A stretch of 64,000 bases of DNA from contig NZ_CP080999.1 in the NCBI RefSeq assembly GCF_019645855.1, positions 248,001 through 312,000 of the forward strand. The letters run 5' to 3'. A program made the position numbers and the translations under genes. This document shows, piece after piece, positions 33,586 through 41,933 of this stretch (positions are counted from its first letter, which is position 1; each line of letters opens with the position of its first letter). The notes beneath the pieces are model-generated. The model worked only from the letters and a program-made list of their open reading frames with translations, searched no databases and was not told where the DNA came from. The stretch is from Mycobacterium malmoense. Its GTDB lineage: Bacteria > Actinomycetota > Actinomycetes > Mycobacteriales > Mycobacteriaceae.

Positions 33586-34671
33586 TTAGCGCAGCTTGGG
33601 TAGGACATTGCCGCTGTAGAAGTTGATCGCGGTGATGGGGTCGTCCTGGGGGAAGTGCAGAAAGGGAACGGCGCCGGCGTCGAGAACCTTTTGCACGGCG
33701 TCGATGTGGGGGGTCGAGTCGGTGCCGACCGTCCAGTTGGCGAGCACCTTGTCGATGGGGTTCGACTCGGCGGCGCGTTGGATGTCAACGGGATTGGGCT
33801 GGTCGACGGCCCCGGCGGTAAAGCGCCACAAGGTGGCAGCGTGGGCAGCCGCATTGTTATCGCCGACGACGGCGAACAATTCGGCGCGTTTACCCAAGCC
33901 GGCCGCGTCGCGCCCGGCGGCTTGCGCGCCCGCGCTGAATGCGGAGAGCAGTTTCGAGTCCGTGACATTGCGGGCTTGGGTGATCCAGCCGTCGCCGTAT
34001 TGGCCGGCCAGTTTGGCGCTTTTGGGGCCGCCGGCGGCCACGAAGATTGGCGGTGGCGTGGCCGGTACGTCGTAAAGCTTCAATGAGTTCGTTTGAAAAT
34101 AGCGGCCCGCGAAGGAGATTCGTGATCCGCTCCACAGCTGGCGGATCAGGTCGATGGCCTCCACCAGCCGGTCGTGGCGCTCGGTGTAGCTGCCGAACGC
34201 ATTGGTGGTGGCCTGTTCGTTGAGCCGCTCGCCGGTGCCCACTCCCAAAAACACCCGGCCCGGGCTGAGGATCGCCAGGGAGGCGAATGCCTGGGCCACG
34301 GTGGCGGGGTGATAGCGGTAGATGGGGCAGGTCACTCCCGAGCCGAACGAGATGCGGCTGGTGCCGTTGCCCACCAATGCCAGGGTCAGCCACGGAAACA
34401 TCGAATGGCCCTCGTTGTCCTGCCACGGCTGAATGTGGTCGCTGGCCCACACATATTGAAAGCCCGCCTGTTCGGCCGCCTGGGCTTGCGCCACCAGCTG
34501 ATCGGTGCGGAATTGCTCGCTCGAGAGCACGACCCCCACGCCCTTGCCCGCTGCTGGCGGCGGACCGGTGGGCTTGCCGCGGCCGGCTTCCGGTTTCCCG
34601 CAGCCTCCAGACACGGTGCTGAGCATGCCCGCGCCGGCGGCCATCCGCCCGAACGTTCGCCGCGAGATCAC
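33586..34671 (-). CDS. fgd2: F420-dependent hydroxymycolic acid dehydrogenase (Fgd2/fHMAD), exported
   Basis: A 361-residue LLM-class oxidoreductase, close to Rv0132c, which oxidises hydroxymycolic to ketomycolic acids with F420 in the envelope. The N-terminus has a twin-arginine motif ISRRTFGRMAAGAGML and a Cys after VSGG, which could be a weak lipobox. F420-fold motifs include FQYVWASDHIQPWQDNEG, GSGVTCPIYRYHPATVAQA and FLGVGTGERLNEQ. GTG at 34671 gives the expected leader; no good ribosome site is seen. It converges with the oleate hydratase gene. Confidence 0.92.
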   Translation of the reverse strand: MISRRTFGRMAAGAGMLSTVSGGCGKPEAGRGKPTGPPPAAGKGVGVVLSSEQFRTDQLVAQAQAAEQAGFQYVWASDHIQPWQDNEGHSMFPWLTLALVGNGTSRISFGSGVTCPIYRYHPATVAQAFASLAILSPGRVFLGVGTGERLNEQATTNAFGSYTERHDRLVEAIDLIRQLWSGSRISFAGRYFQTNSLKLYDVPATPPPIFVAAGGPKSAKLAGQYGDGWITQARNVTDSKLLSAFSAGAQAAGRDAAGLGKRAELFAVVGDNNAAAHAATLWRFTAGAVDQPNPVDIQRAAESNPIDKVLANWTVGTDSTPHIDAVQKVLDAGAVPFLHFPQDDPITAINFYSGNVLPKLR

Positions 34672-34780
34672 CAGGTGAAAGTACCCGCCACGCTGGTCAT
34701 CACACCTCTGGGACGCCGCCAATCCGGGCTCGCCGGTTTGTCGCCGGCGCGGGGGACGTCACCCGATTAGCCTGGTTCGG

Positions 34781-35386
34781 GTGAGCCCGCAGGCGCGTCC
34801 GGCGCGCAAAGCCGATGTCCGCGACCTGTCACGCACCCTGGCCCGGGCGTTTTACGACGACCCGGTGATGATCTGGCTCCTCCCGAACGAGAAGGCGCGG
34901 ACCGCGCAGCTATACCGGTTGTTCGCGACGATGACCCGTCACCACCATCTGGCCCGCGGCGGCGTGGAGGTGGCCTGCGACGGGCCGGGCATCGGTGCGG
35001 CCGCGCTGTGGGACCCGCCGAATCAATGGCAGGAAACGCGCCGCGGGCAGCTCGCGATGACGCCGACGTTCATCCGGGTCTTCGGGCTCCGTTCGATGCG
35101 GGGACGTGCCGTACAGGAACTGATGAAGCGCACACACCCCGAAGAACCGCACTGGTATTTGGCCGTGATCGGAAGCGACCCGACGGTCCGCGGTCGGGGC
35201 TTCGGGCAGGCTTTGCTGCGGTCGCGGCTGGACCGCTGCGATGCCGAATATTGTCCGGCCTATCTCGAGTCGACAAAACCCGAAAACGTGCCGTATTACG
35301 AGCGTTTCGGCTTCACGGTCACCCGCGAGATCGGGTTGCCCGGTGGCGGGCCGCCGCTGTGGGCGATGTGGCGGGCGCCGCGATAA
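34781..35386 (+). CDS. GNAT-family N-acetyltransferase (Rv0133-like)
   Basis: A 201-residue acetyltransferase, same length as Rv0133. N-terminal RKADVRDLSRTLARAFYDDPVMIWLLP is typical of mycobacterial GNATs; the acetyl-CoA motif is GSDPTVRGRGFGQALLRSRL (residues about 128-147), followed by ESTKPENVPYYERFGF. Start is a GTG at 34781, divergent from fgd2. Acceptor substrate unknown. Confidence 0.87.
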   Translation: MSPQARPARKADVRDLSRTLARAFYDDPVMIWLLPNEKARTAQLYRLFATMTRHHHLARGGVEVACDGPGIGAAALWDPPNQWQETRRGQLAMTPTFIRVFGLRSMRGRAVQELMKRTHPEEPHWYLAVIGSDPTVRGRGFGQALLRSRLDRCDAEYCPAYLESTKPENVPYYERFGFTVTREIGLPGGGPPLWAMWRAPR

Positions 35387-35432
35387 CAGGTCGCCGCGTT
35401 TAATCCCCGGGGGCCGGGGCAACCGTTGCGTA

Positions 35433-35528
35433 TGGCTGGTGACAATGGCGACTTCGATGCGGGCGACTTGGTCGACCCCGCGGACTTTCCCGAGGAAGGC
35501 GGCCCCGGCGCGCTCACCGCGGCTAGAT
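35433..35528 (+). other. Possible remnant of an acidic protein gene
   Basis: From ATG 35433 the frame reads MAGDNGDFDAGDLVDPADFP and continues acidic (EEGGPGALTAAR), then turns into sequence antisense to the TetR gene. The first 30 residues look like a real hydrophilic N-terminus with biased composition, which then stops making sense. It lies exactly where the accessory block begins after Rv0133, so it may be a gene end left by insertion. Weak evidence. Confidence 0.2.
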
Positions 35529-35556
35529 GTTCACTCCGAGGGCGAAGCGAACGTTT

Positions 35557-36231
35557 TCAGGGGCTGCTTCGCCAGCCGGCTATGCCGACGGCGATCATCC
35601 GCAATTGCTTGACGGCGATCCGCCGGATGTCTTCCAGCGCCTCGGCGCTTTGCGCGTCCTCGATTGCCTCGGCGATGACGATCATCGCGTTCACGAAAAG
35701 CGTCGCCAAGACATTGAGGTCCTCGGTGGACCACTCGTTGAGTCCCGGGAAACGCGCCAGGTCGGTGGCCAGCTCGGAGGTGATCAACCGGATCTCGGTG
35801 CGGATGGCGTAGCGCAGCACGCTCACCCCGCTGTTGCGCTCCCGGGCGATGAAACGCCAGTGCTCCCGTCGTTGGGCGACACTGGCGATCAGGATCTCGA
35901 CGGATGACTCGATCACCCGGTTCGGGTCGAGCCTGCCGGTGCGGGCCTCGCGCAGGGTGTCGCGCAAGCTGCGAAACGATTCGTCGATCAGCACCAGCCC
36001 AAGGGCCTCCATCGACTCGAAATGCCGGTAGAACGCCGCGGGCACGATCCCGACCTCCCGGGTCACCTCGCGCAGGCTCAGGCTGGAAAAGCTGCGGTCG
36101 TGCAGCAGCTTGAGTGCCGCGGCGATGATGGCACGGCGCGTGGCCTCCTTGCGCTGCTCACGCGACGGGTTTTTGCGTGAACGCTCGCGGCTCGACCGGT
36201 GCGGCCGTGAGCTAGGAGTACGGCTGTTCAC
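35557..36231 (-). CDS. TetR-family regulator, DesT/FabR-like
   Basis: A 224-residue TetR protein. The helix-turn-helix SLREVTREVGIVPAAFYRHF, followed by ESMEALGLVLIDE, is very close to the DesT/FabR signature of regulators that sense unsaturated:saturated acyl-CoA ratio. It stands divergent to an electron-transfer protein and a fatty acid desaturase, exactly the arrangement of desT-desCB in Pseudomonas aeruginosa. The start is uncertain: GTG at 36231 lies within a palindrome and has no ribosome site, so it may be leaderless. Confidence 0.85.
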   Translation of the reverse strand: MNSRTPSSRPHRSSRERSRKNPSREQRKEATRRAIIAAALKLLHDRSFSSLSLREVTREVGIVPAAFYRHFESMEALGLVLIDESFRSLRDTLREARTGRLDPNRVIESSVEILIASVAQRREHWRFIARERNSGVSVLRYAIRTEIRLITSELATDLARFPGLNEWSTEDLNVLATLFVNAMIVIAEAIEDAQSAEALEDIRRIAVKQLRMIAVGIAGWRSSP

Positions 36232-36309
36232 TGTGTGAACCGTACCACAGACCTGCGGTAAACCCTTGACTATCCCCGCACGACGGTCGCACGGTGTACA
36301 TATGTTCAC
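36226..36309. promoter_or_regulatory. Two operator-like palindromes between the DesT-like gene and the desaturase operon
   Basis: GTTCACTGTGTGAAC (36226-36240) is a perfect 6+3+6 palindrome overlapping the regulator's start. GTGTACATATGTTCAC (36294-36309) is a 14/16 palindrome, GTGaAC-N4-GTTCAC in form, spanning the ATG at 36302 of the reductase gene. The second resembles DesT-type sites. A TTGACT hexamer at 36266-36271 lies between them. The regulator could thus control both transcripts. Confidence 0.6.
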
Positions 36310-37396
36310 TCAAAATCCTGCTCGAAACCTCGCCCAAACGCTTGGGAAGCGAGTCCTGGGTTCGGACCTGGTAGACCTGCTCACCGGTCCACACGGCGTG
36401 GACCGCTACACCGAGCTGGTGGCGCCAACCTGGACGCTGGGCGAAGCCCGCGCCAAGGTCATCGACGCGCGCCGGACCACGCCGCGCAGCGTCACCCTCA
36501 CGCTGGCTCCCAACGCGGCCTTCACGTCCACCTACACCGTCAAGGCCGGCCAGCACGTCAACCTCACCGTCGACATCGACGGTCGCCGGCACGCCCGCTG
36601 CTATTCACCGGCCAACGCCGAATGCAGCGCCACCCTCGAGCTCACGATCGGTCATCACGAGGGCGGACTCGTCTCGACCCACCTATATGAGCGGGCCCGT
36701 CGCGGCATGATGGTCGGCCTGGCCGGCGTGGGTGGTGACTTCGTGTTGCCCGCGGCGCGGCCGCGGCGGATCCTGTTTGTCTCCGGCGGAAGCGGCATCA
36801 CACCGGTCATGGCGATGCTGCGCACGCTGATCGCCGAGGGCCATCGGGGTGAGATCGCGTTCGTGCACTACGCGCGCGCCGCTGCGGAGGCGTGCTATCG
36901 CGACGAGCTGGCCGCCCATAAAGATCGGCCCGGCGTTCGCGTGCTGCACGGCTACACGCGATCGGATGCCGGCGACCTGACCGGTCGCTTCGGGCCCGAG
37001 CACCTGGCCGCCGCCATGCCCTCACCCGATGCGGTGTTCGTCTGCGGTCCAACGGCTTTGGTCGAGGCCGTGCGAGAACACTGCGACAACGTGTACACCG
37101 AGAGCTTCGTCCCGCCCGTGCTCGAGCCGCCGGCCAATCCGTCGGGTGGGCGAATCACGTTCGCCGACAGCGGTGTTGACGTGGTCGACGACGGGCGCTC
37201 GATACTGGAACAGGCCGAATCGGCCGGTCTGACGCCAGAATACGGATGCCGGATGGGCATCTGCCACACCTGCACCCGGCGCAAGGCCGTCGGCACCGTG
37301 CGCAACCTGATCACCGGCGCGGTCTCGACGGCCCCCGACGAAAACGTCCAGATCTGCGTGTCGGTCCCCGTCGGCGACGTCGATCTGTCGCTGTAA
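36302..37396 (+). CDS. Ferredoxin-NADPH reductase-type electron donor for the desaturase
   Basis: A 364-residue flavoprotein with a C-terminal plant-type 2Fe-2S domain. FAD site RHARCYSPANAE (about residue 98), NADPH site FVSGGSGITPVMAMLRTL (about 158) and iron-sulfur cysteines in YGCRMGICHTCTRR plus VQICVSVP. It resembles Rv3230c, which feeds electrons to the stearoyl-CoA desaturase DesA3, and to P. aeruginosa DesC. It is followed 28 bases later by the desaturase. The start ATG lies inside an operator, suggesting a short or absent leader. Confidence 0.9.
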   Translation: MFTQNPARNLAQTLGKRVLGSDLVDLLTGPHGVDRYTELVAPTWTLGEARAKVIDARRTTPRSVTLTLAPNAAFTSTYTVKAGQHVNLTVDIDGRRHARCYSPANAECSATLELTIGHHEGGLVSTHLYERARRGMMVGLAGVGGDFVLPAARPRRILFVSGGSGITPVMAMLRTLIAEGHRGEIAFVHYARAAAEACYRDELAAHKDRPGVRVLHGYTRSDAGDLTGRFGPEHLAAAMPSPDAVFVCGPTALVEAVREHCDNVYTESFVPPVLEPPANPSGGRITFADSGVDVVDDGRSILEQAESAGLTPEYGCRMGICHTCTRRKAVGTVRNLITGAVSTAPDENVQICVSVPVGDVDLSL

Positions 37397-37424
37397 ACGC
37401 CCCGAGATGATGGGAGAAAACGTC

Positions 37425-38534
37425 ATGTCAGATAACAAGATCACCCTGATCCCCGAGCAGGCCGACGCATTCGGCCGCGAACTCGACGCCATCAAGGAAC
37501 GCGTGCTGGCAGACCTCGGCGAACAAGACGCCGAATACATCCGCCGCGTCATCAAAGCCCAGCGTGCACTGGAAGTCGGCGGACGCGCCCTGCTCTTCCT
37601 GCCGCCGGCCTGGCTGTTGGGCACCGCGATGCTGGGCCTGTCGAAAATCTTGGACAACATGGAGATTGGCCACAACGTCATGCACGGCCAGTACGACTGG
37701 ATGCGTGACCCGGCGATCTCGGGTCGCGCCTTCGAGTGGGACACGGCGTGCCCGGCCGATCAGTGGCGGCATTCGCACAACTACATGCACCACACCTACA
37801 CCAACATTGTCGGGATGGACCGCGACATCGGCTACGGCATCCTGCGGATGAGCGAAGACCAGCCTTGGGAGCCCTACTTCCTCGGCAACCCGCTCTACGC
37901 GTTCTTGCTGATGGTGTTGTTCCAGTACGGCGTCGCGCTGCACGAACTGGAAACCGAGCGCATTCGCTCGAGGGAGATCAGGCTCGTCGACAAGCGTGAG
38001 GTGCTTCGGGAGATCTGGAAAAAGACGCGCCGCCAGACGCTCAAGGACTACGTCGCGTTCCCGCTGCTGGCCGGGCCGTTCGCCCCATTCGTCTTCTCCG
38101 GCAATCTCTCGGCCAACCTGATGCGCAACGTGTGGTCGTACATGATCATCTTCTGCGGCCACTTCCCCGACGGCACTCAGGAATTCACCGTCGAGGAGAC
38201 CAAAGACGAATCCCGCGGTCAGTGGTACTTTCGCCAGGTCCTCGGTTCGGCAAACTTGACCGGGGGCAAGGTCTTTCACCTGCTGTCCGGCAACCTTTCG
38301 CACCAGATCGAGCACCACCTGTTCCCGGACATACCGGCGCGCCGGTATTCGGAGATCGCGCCCGAGGTGCAAGAGATCTGCGAACGCTACGGCATCCCCT
38401 ACAACCGCGGTCCACTGCCGCGACAGTTCGGCACCGTCGTCCGCAAGATCGTCAGGCTGACCTTCCCGGACTCCTGGTCCCCGCGGCGCGCGGCCTCGAG
38501 CAGGCCGGCCGATCGAGCGCCCGCCGTCGCGTGA
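37425..38534 (+). CDS. Membrane fatty acid (acyl-CoA) desaturase, DesA3-like
   Basis: A 369-residue di-iron membrane desaturase introducing a cis double bond in acyl-CoAs. All three histidine boxes are present: HNVMHG, HSHNYMHH and HQIEHH. Two hydrophobic regions flank them (FLPPAWLLGTAMLGLSK and YAFLLMVLFQYGVAL). ATG 37425 (MSDNKITLIPEQ) is chosen because GGGAGA precedes it by eight bases. Electron donor is the gene before it. Regulation by the divergent DesT-like protein would keep membrane unsaturation in balance. Regioselectivity is not visible. Confidence 0.92.
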   Translation: MSDNKITLIPEQADAFGRELDAIKERVLADLGEQDAEYIRRVIKAQRALEVGGRALLFLPPAWLLGTAMLGLSKILDNMEIGHNVMHGQYDWMRDPAISGRAFEWDTACPADQWRHSHNYMHHTYTNIVGMDRDIGYGILRMSEDQPWEPYFLGNPLYAFLLMVLFQYGVALHELETERIRSREIRLVDKREVLREIWKKTRRQTLKDYVAFPLLAGPFAPFVFSGNLSANLMRNVWSYMIIFCGHFPDGTQEFTVEETKDESRGQWYFRQVLGSANLTGGKVFHLLSGNLSHQIEHHLFPDIPARRYSEIAPEVQEICERYGIPYNRGPLPRQFGTVVRKIVRLTFPDSWSPRRAASSRPADRAPAVA

Positions 38535-38624
38535 GCCCGCGCTGACGGCGCCGAGCCTGCGCACAGGTGCGTCTCTTGGACGGCGGTCCAGCACTGGACG
38601 CAGTCTCGATCCAAGCGGGGCACA

Positions 38625-39149
38625 ATGGGGCCCGTGGAATGGACCGGCGCGCGCTACGCAGACAAGCCAACGGTGGAAGCCTCGACGTGGATCGACGCCG
38701 ACCCCGCCCGGGTGTGGAGCCTGGTCTCCGACGTCGAGCTGATGCCGAGCCTCAGCAACGAGCTGCAGTCGGTGGAGTGGGTCGGCGGGGCCGACAAGCC
38801 CCGAGTCGGCGCCCGTTTCGTCGGACACAACGAACACCAAGCGTTCGGGCAATGGAGCACCACCTCGCAGATCGTCTCCTACGACGAGCCACGCGAATTC
38901 GCCTGGGCGGTAGGCGACTCCGACAATCCCGCGGCGACGTGGCGATTCCGGCTGGCACCCCGCGACGGCGGCACCGTGCTCAGCTACTGGATGCAGATGG
39001 GCCCGGGACGTTCGGGGTTGTCGGTGGCGATCGACTCGATGCCCGACAAGGAACAAAAGATCGTGTTCGTGCGGCTGCGGGAGTTCGAGACCGCCATCGG
39101 CAGGACCCTCGCGGCGATCAAGAGGCTGGCCGAGCACGGGGTGCGGTGA
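38625..39149 (+). CDS. SRPBCC / polyketide cyclase-type lipid-binding protein
   Basis: A 174-residue START-like domain protein: TVEASTWIDADPARVWSLVSDVE at the N-terminus, EFAWAVGDSDNPAATWRFRL in the middle and a long C-terminal helix (KIVFVRLREFETAIGRTLAAIK). Such folds form a deep hydrophobic pocket for lipids or polyketides. Its TGA overlaps the next ATG (ATGA), so it is coupled to the LLM oxidoreductase. Whether it is cotranscribed with the desaturase 90 bases upstream is unclear. Confidence 0.82.
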   Translation: MGPVEWTGARYADKPTVEASTWIDADPARVWSLVSDVELMPSLSNELQSVEWVGGADKPRVGARFVGHNEHQAFGQWSTTSQIVSYDEPREFAWAVGDSDNPAATWRFRLAPRDGGTVLSYWMQMGPGRSGLSVAIDSMPDKEQKIVFVRLREFETAIGRTLAAIKRLAEHGVR

Positions 39150-40189
39150 TGCGCACCGCGACGACGGTCGAGTTGTCCGGCGTCGGTAGGGATGCGATCG
39201 ATTTCGTCGTCGAGGCGGAGAAGCTGGGTCTCGACGTCTGCTGGGTCGCCGAGGCGTGGGGTGCGGACGCGCCGTCGGCGCTGGGTTACCTCGCGGCCCG
39301 CACCCGGCGGATGCTGCTCGGCTCGGGCGTCCTGCAGGTCGGCACCCGCTCGCCCGTCCTGGTCGCCCAGACCGCGATCACGCTGTCCAACCTGTCGAAC
39401 GGGCGATTCCTGCTGGGCCTGGGCGCCTCCGGCCCACAGGTGATCGAGGGCCTGCACGGCGTCTCGTTCAGCCGGCCGCTGGCACGCATCGCCGAAACCG
39501 TCGACATCGTGCGTCAGGTCTTCGCGGGAGGCAAAATCTCCCACTCCGGCAACGAGTTTCAGATCCCGCATCCCGGCGGCGAGGCGGTGCCGATGCGGTT
39601 GTCGACTCGGCCCGAGCACACCATTCCGATCTACCTGGCCGCGCTGTCACCGGCGATGCTGCGGTTGACCGGACGGATCGCCGACGGCTGGCTGGGCACC
39701 AGCTTCGTTCCCGAGGGCGCCGGGGACGCCTACTTCTCCCACCTCGACGCCGGGCTGGCGGCCGCCGGTCGCACCCGCGCCGACATCGACATCTGCCAGG
39801 GCGCCGAAGTCGCCTTCGCCTCAGACGAAGACGAGCTCCGCGGCATGGTCGCGGCCCGCAGGAAGGAGCTGGCGTTCAGCCTCGGCGGCATGGGGTCCTC
39901 GAGCACCAACTTCTACAACCGGGCCTACAGCCGGCAAGGCTGGGCCGACGTCGCCGCCGAGGTGCGCGACCGCTGGCAGCGGGGCGACCGCGACGGCGCG
40001 GCGGGGCTGGTGACCGACGACATGGTCTTGGCGACCACGCTCATCGGGACCGAGGACATGGTTCGCGCGCGGCTGGCGGTCTGGCGCGATGCCGGCGTGA
40101 ACACCGTGCGGCTGTATCCCGCGGGCGACACGCTCGACGTCAAGCTTTCGACGCTCGGCCGGGCCATCGAGCTGGCCCGCGAGGTTTAG
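39149..40189 (+). CDS. LLM-class F420-dependent oxidoreductase
   Basis: A 346-residue TIM-barrel oxidoreductase. Motifs: AEKLGLDVCWVAEAWGADA near the start, TRRMLLGSGVLQVGTRSP, NGRFLLGLGASGPQVIEG and PIYLAALSPAMLRLTGRIAD. Mycobacterial members usually use F420. ATG at 39149 overlaps the SRPBCC stop; an upstream in-frame extension is discarded because it runs through that gene in another frame. The pair suggests reduction of a bound hydrophobic substrate; not testable from sequence. Confidence 0.87.
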   Translation: MRTATTVELSGVGRDAIDFVVEAEKLGLDVCWVAEAWGADAPSALGYLAARTRRMLLGSGVLQVGTRSPVLVAQTAITLSNLSNGRFLLGLGASGPQVIEGLHGVSFSRPLARIAETVDIVRQVFAGGKISHSGNEFQIPHPGGEAVPMRLSTRPEHTIPIYLAALSPAMLRLTGRIADGWLGTSFVPEGAGDAYFSHLDAGLAAAGRTRADIDICQGAEVAFASDEDELRGMVAARRKELAFSLGGMGSSSTNFYNRAYSRQGWADVAAEVRDRWQRGDRDGAAGLVTDDMVLATTLIGTEDMVRARLAVWRDAGVNTVRLYPAGDTLDVKLSTLGRAIELAREV

Positions 40190-40196
40190 CGCGCCC

Positions 40197-41309
40197 TTAA
40201 TGCACCGCCGTCGGCGCTTCCGACACCTTCACGAGTTTTACCTCGGGCCGCGCCGGCACCCCGTCGGCGAGAAACCAGCGGAAGGCGAGGTTGCCTCGCG
40301 GATAGCCCAGCGCGGTCACCGAATTCGGGTGGGCCGTCATCGCGCGGGACAAGACGATCGTCACGGAGCCGTCGCCGTTGGCGATGGCGCTGTGGCCGTT
40401 GATCGAGCAACGGGCGTCGGGGCCCTCCGAGGCGCCATAGGTGGCCATGAACTGGTTCCACACCACCATGTTCCAGAACCTGCACGACGGCGGCCGGTGC
40501 GTGATGACCAGTGCTTCGTCGTCGTCGAGCACGAAGCTGCCGTAGGAGTAGCAGGCATCGCGCGCCGACCAGCCGAAGTTGGCGTCGGGCACCTGGTAGG
40601 GATCGGCGAATTGGTTTGCGGCGTGGGCGGTCTCGTGCCCCAGCGCGTGCGCGTCGTCCGCTCGCGCCCCGACAACCAGCGGCACGATGGCGAACATGGT
40701 GCGCATCCAGGTCGCCGCCGCCCGCAGCCGGGCGGCGGTCTCCGCGTCGCCGTGTCGTATGGGGTCCGGCTCGTCGAGTGCCTCGATGCGCCAGACGACC
40801 GGGCGGCCGGTCAGTGGGTCGGCCTGGTAGTCACGGGTCATCAGCACCGCCGCGCCGGGCGTGGGACCGAGCTCGAAGGAGAAGTTGCCGTCGGCGTCGA
40901 CATCGAGGTCGCTGTCACGGACGATCGCGACGACCCGGTCCGACCACGCGCCGGGCGACGGTTCGTTGTAGGCGGTCACCGAGAAGTACACGCTGTCGCC
41001 CCGATTGCCGCTGATGCGGTAGCGCCGCTCCGGATCGACCGGGCACAGGAAGTAATAGGCGTCGGTGTTGTCGCCGCCCCACCGACGATCGCGACGGAAC
41101 GGCGTGTTCACCGCGACGAACTGCGGCCGGCCGGGTTCGGGGAACAGGTAGGCATCGAACGCCACGCCCAGCGTGGCGGCGAGCATGCGATAGCCGTCGG
41201 CGATGTGCCGGTCGTCGGTAACCGCACGATCGCCCTCGAGGAACGAACGGTCAAGGTCGCCGATAGTCGCCAAGAGCTCTTTCCACGCGGTGGCCGATTC
41301 GTGCGTCAT
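40197..41309 (-). CDS. DUF1214-domain protein
   Basis: A 370-residue protein of the DUF1214/DUF1254 type: DAYYFLCPVDPERRYRISGN and DSVYFSVTAYNEPSPGAW in the first half, CRFWNMVVWNQFMATY and ALGYPRGNLAFRWFLADG near the end. No signal peptide. The family is of unknown function and often accompanies lipid or hydrocarbon catabolic genes. The start overlaps the stop of the upstream TetR gene by four bases, so both are one transcript. Confidence 0.82.
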   Translation of the reverse strand: MTHESATAWKELLATIGDLDRSFLEGDRAVTDDRHIADGYRMLAATLGVAFDAYLFPEPGRPQFVAVNTPFRRDRRWGGDNTDAYYFLCPVDPERRYRISGNRGDSVYFSVTAYNEPSPGAWSDRVVAIVRDSDLDVDADGNFSFELGPTPGAAVLMTRDYQADPLTGRPVVWRIEALDEPDPIRHGDAETAARLRAAATWMRTMFAIVPLVVGARADDAHALGHETAHAANQFADPYQVPDANFGWSARDACYSYGSFVLDDDEALVITHRPPSCRFWNMVVWNQFMATYGASEGPDARCSINGHSAIANGDGSVTIVLSRAMTAHPNSVTALGYPRGNLAFRWFLADGVPARPEVKLVKVSEAPTAVH

Positions 41310-41905
41310 GCTGTGGTTCCTTTCAGGATTCCTTTCAGGAGCAACGTGGTCGTGCGGTCGACCCAGGCGTCGTCAAGGTCGGCGCCGCGCGTGAGCAGGG
41401 CCATCAGGGTGAGGCCGGCGATGGCTTCTGCCAGTTCGGCGGCCAGTTCGGCAGCGGTCACATCGGCCCGGACCTCACCGGAGGCCGCGGCGCGTGCGAG
41501 CCGCTCGACGAGGCCGCCGGCGATGATGCCGGCGAAGCGCTCCAACAGCGCCGAATGCAGGGTCGGATCCGCCGCCATCTCGCCGATGAGTCCCGGCAAG
41601 GCCGCCTTGGCGGCCGGCGTCGTCAGGAAAGCCATTGTGCGGCGGACCATTTCGCGCAGGTCCCCGGGCAGCGAGCCGGTGTCGGGAATCGCCGTCGCGG
41701 CGCCGATCGGGAACACCGCCTCGTGTACCAGGTGCGCCTTGCTCGGCCAGCGCCGGTAGATCGCGGGCTTGCTGGTGCCGGCCCGCTCGGCGATGGCGGA
41801 GACCAGCAGCCCGGCGTAACCGGTTTCGGCGAGAAGCTCGACCGTCGCGCGCAGCACAGCGGCGTCAATACGTGGGTCACGGGGCCGGCCAAAATCAACA
41901 ACCAT
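41306..41905 (-). CDS. TetR-family regulator
   Basis: A 199-residue TetR protein with VLRATVELLAETGYAGLLVS followed by AIAERAGTSKPAIYRRWPSK as DNA-binding helices (residues 14-54). The C-terminal domain is helical. Start ATG at 41905 (MVVDFGRPRDPR) fits family practice; longer reading through the sulfotransferase is rejected. First gene of a two-gene unit with DUF1214, divergent from the sulfotransferase gene, with a likely operator between. Confidence 0.87.
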   Translation of the reverse strand: MVVDFGRPRDPRIDAAVLRATVELLAETGYAGLLVSAIAERAGTSKPAIYRRWPSKAHLVHEAVFPIGAATAIPDTGSLPGDLREMVRRTMAFLTTPAAKAALPGLIGEMAADPTLHSALLERFAGIIAGGLVERLARAAASGEVRADVTAAELAAELAEAIAGLTLMALLTRGADLDDAWVDRTTTLLLKGILKGTTA

Positions 41906-41927
41906 TACGAAACTCAGAGTAACATAA
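41905..41927. promoter_or_regulatory. Operator-like inverted repeat between TetR and sulfotransferase genes
   Basis: The 23-base segment 41905-41927 is an imperfect inverted repeat centred on the perfect core ACTCAGAGT (41912-41920) with TTA/TAA at the ends. It lies within the 28 bases that separate the two start codons and touches the TetR ATG, so both genes probably start with very short leaders and share control. Confidence 0.5.
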
Positions 41928-41933
41928 GTCGCC

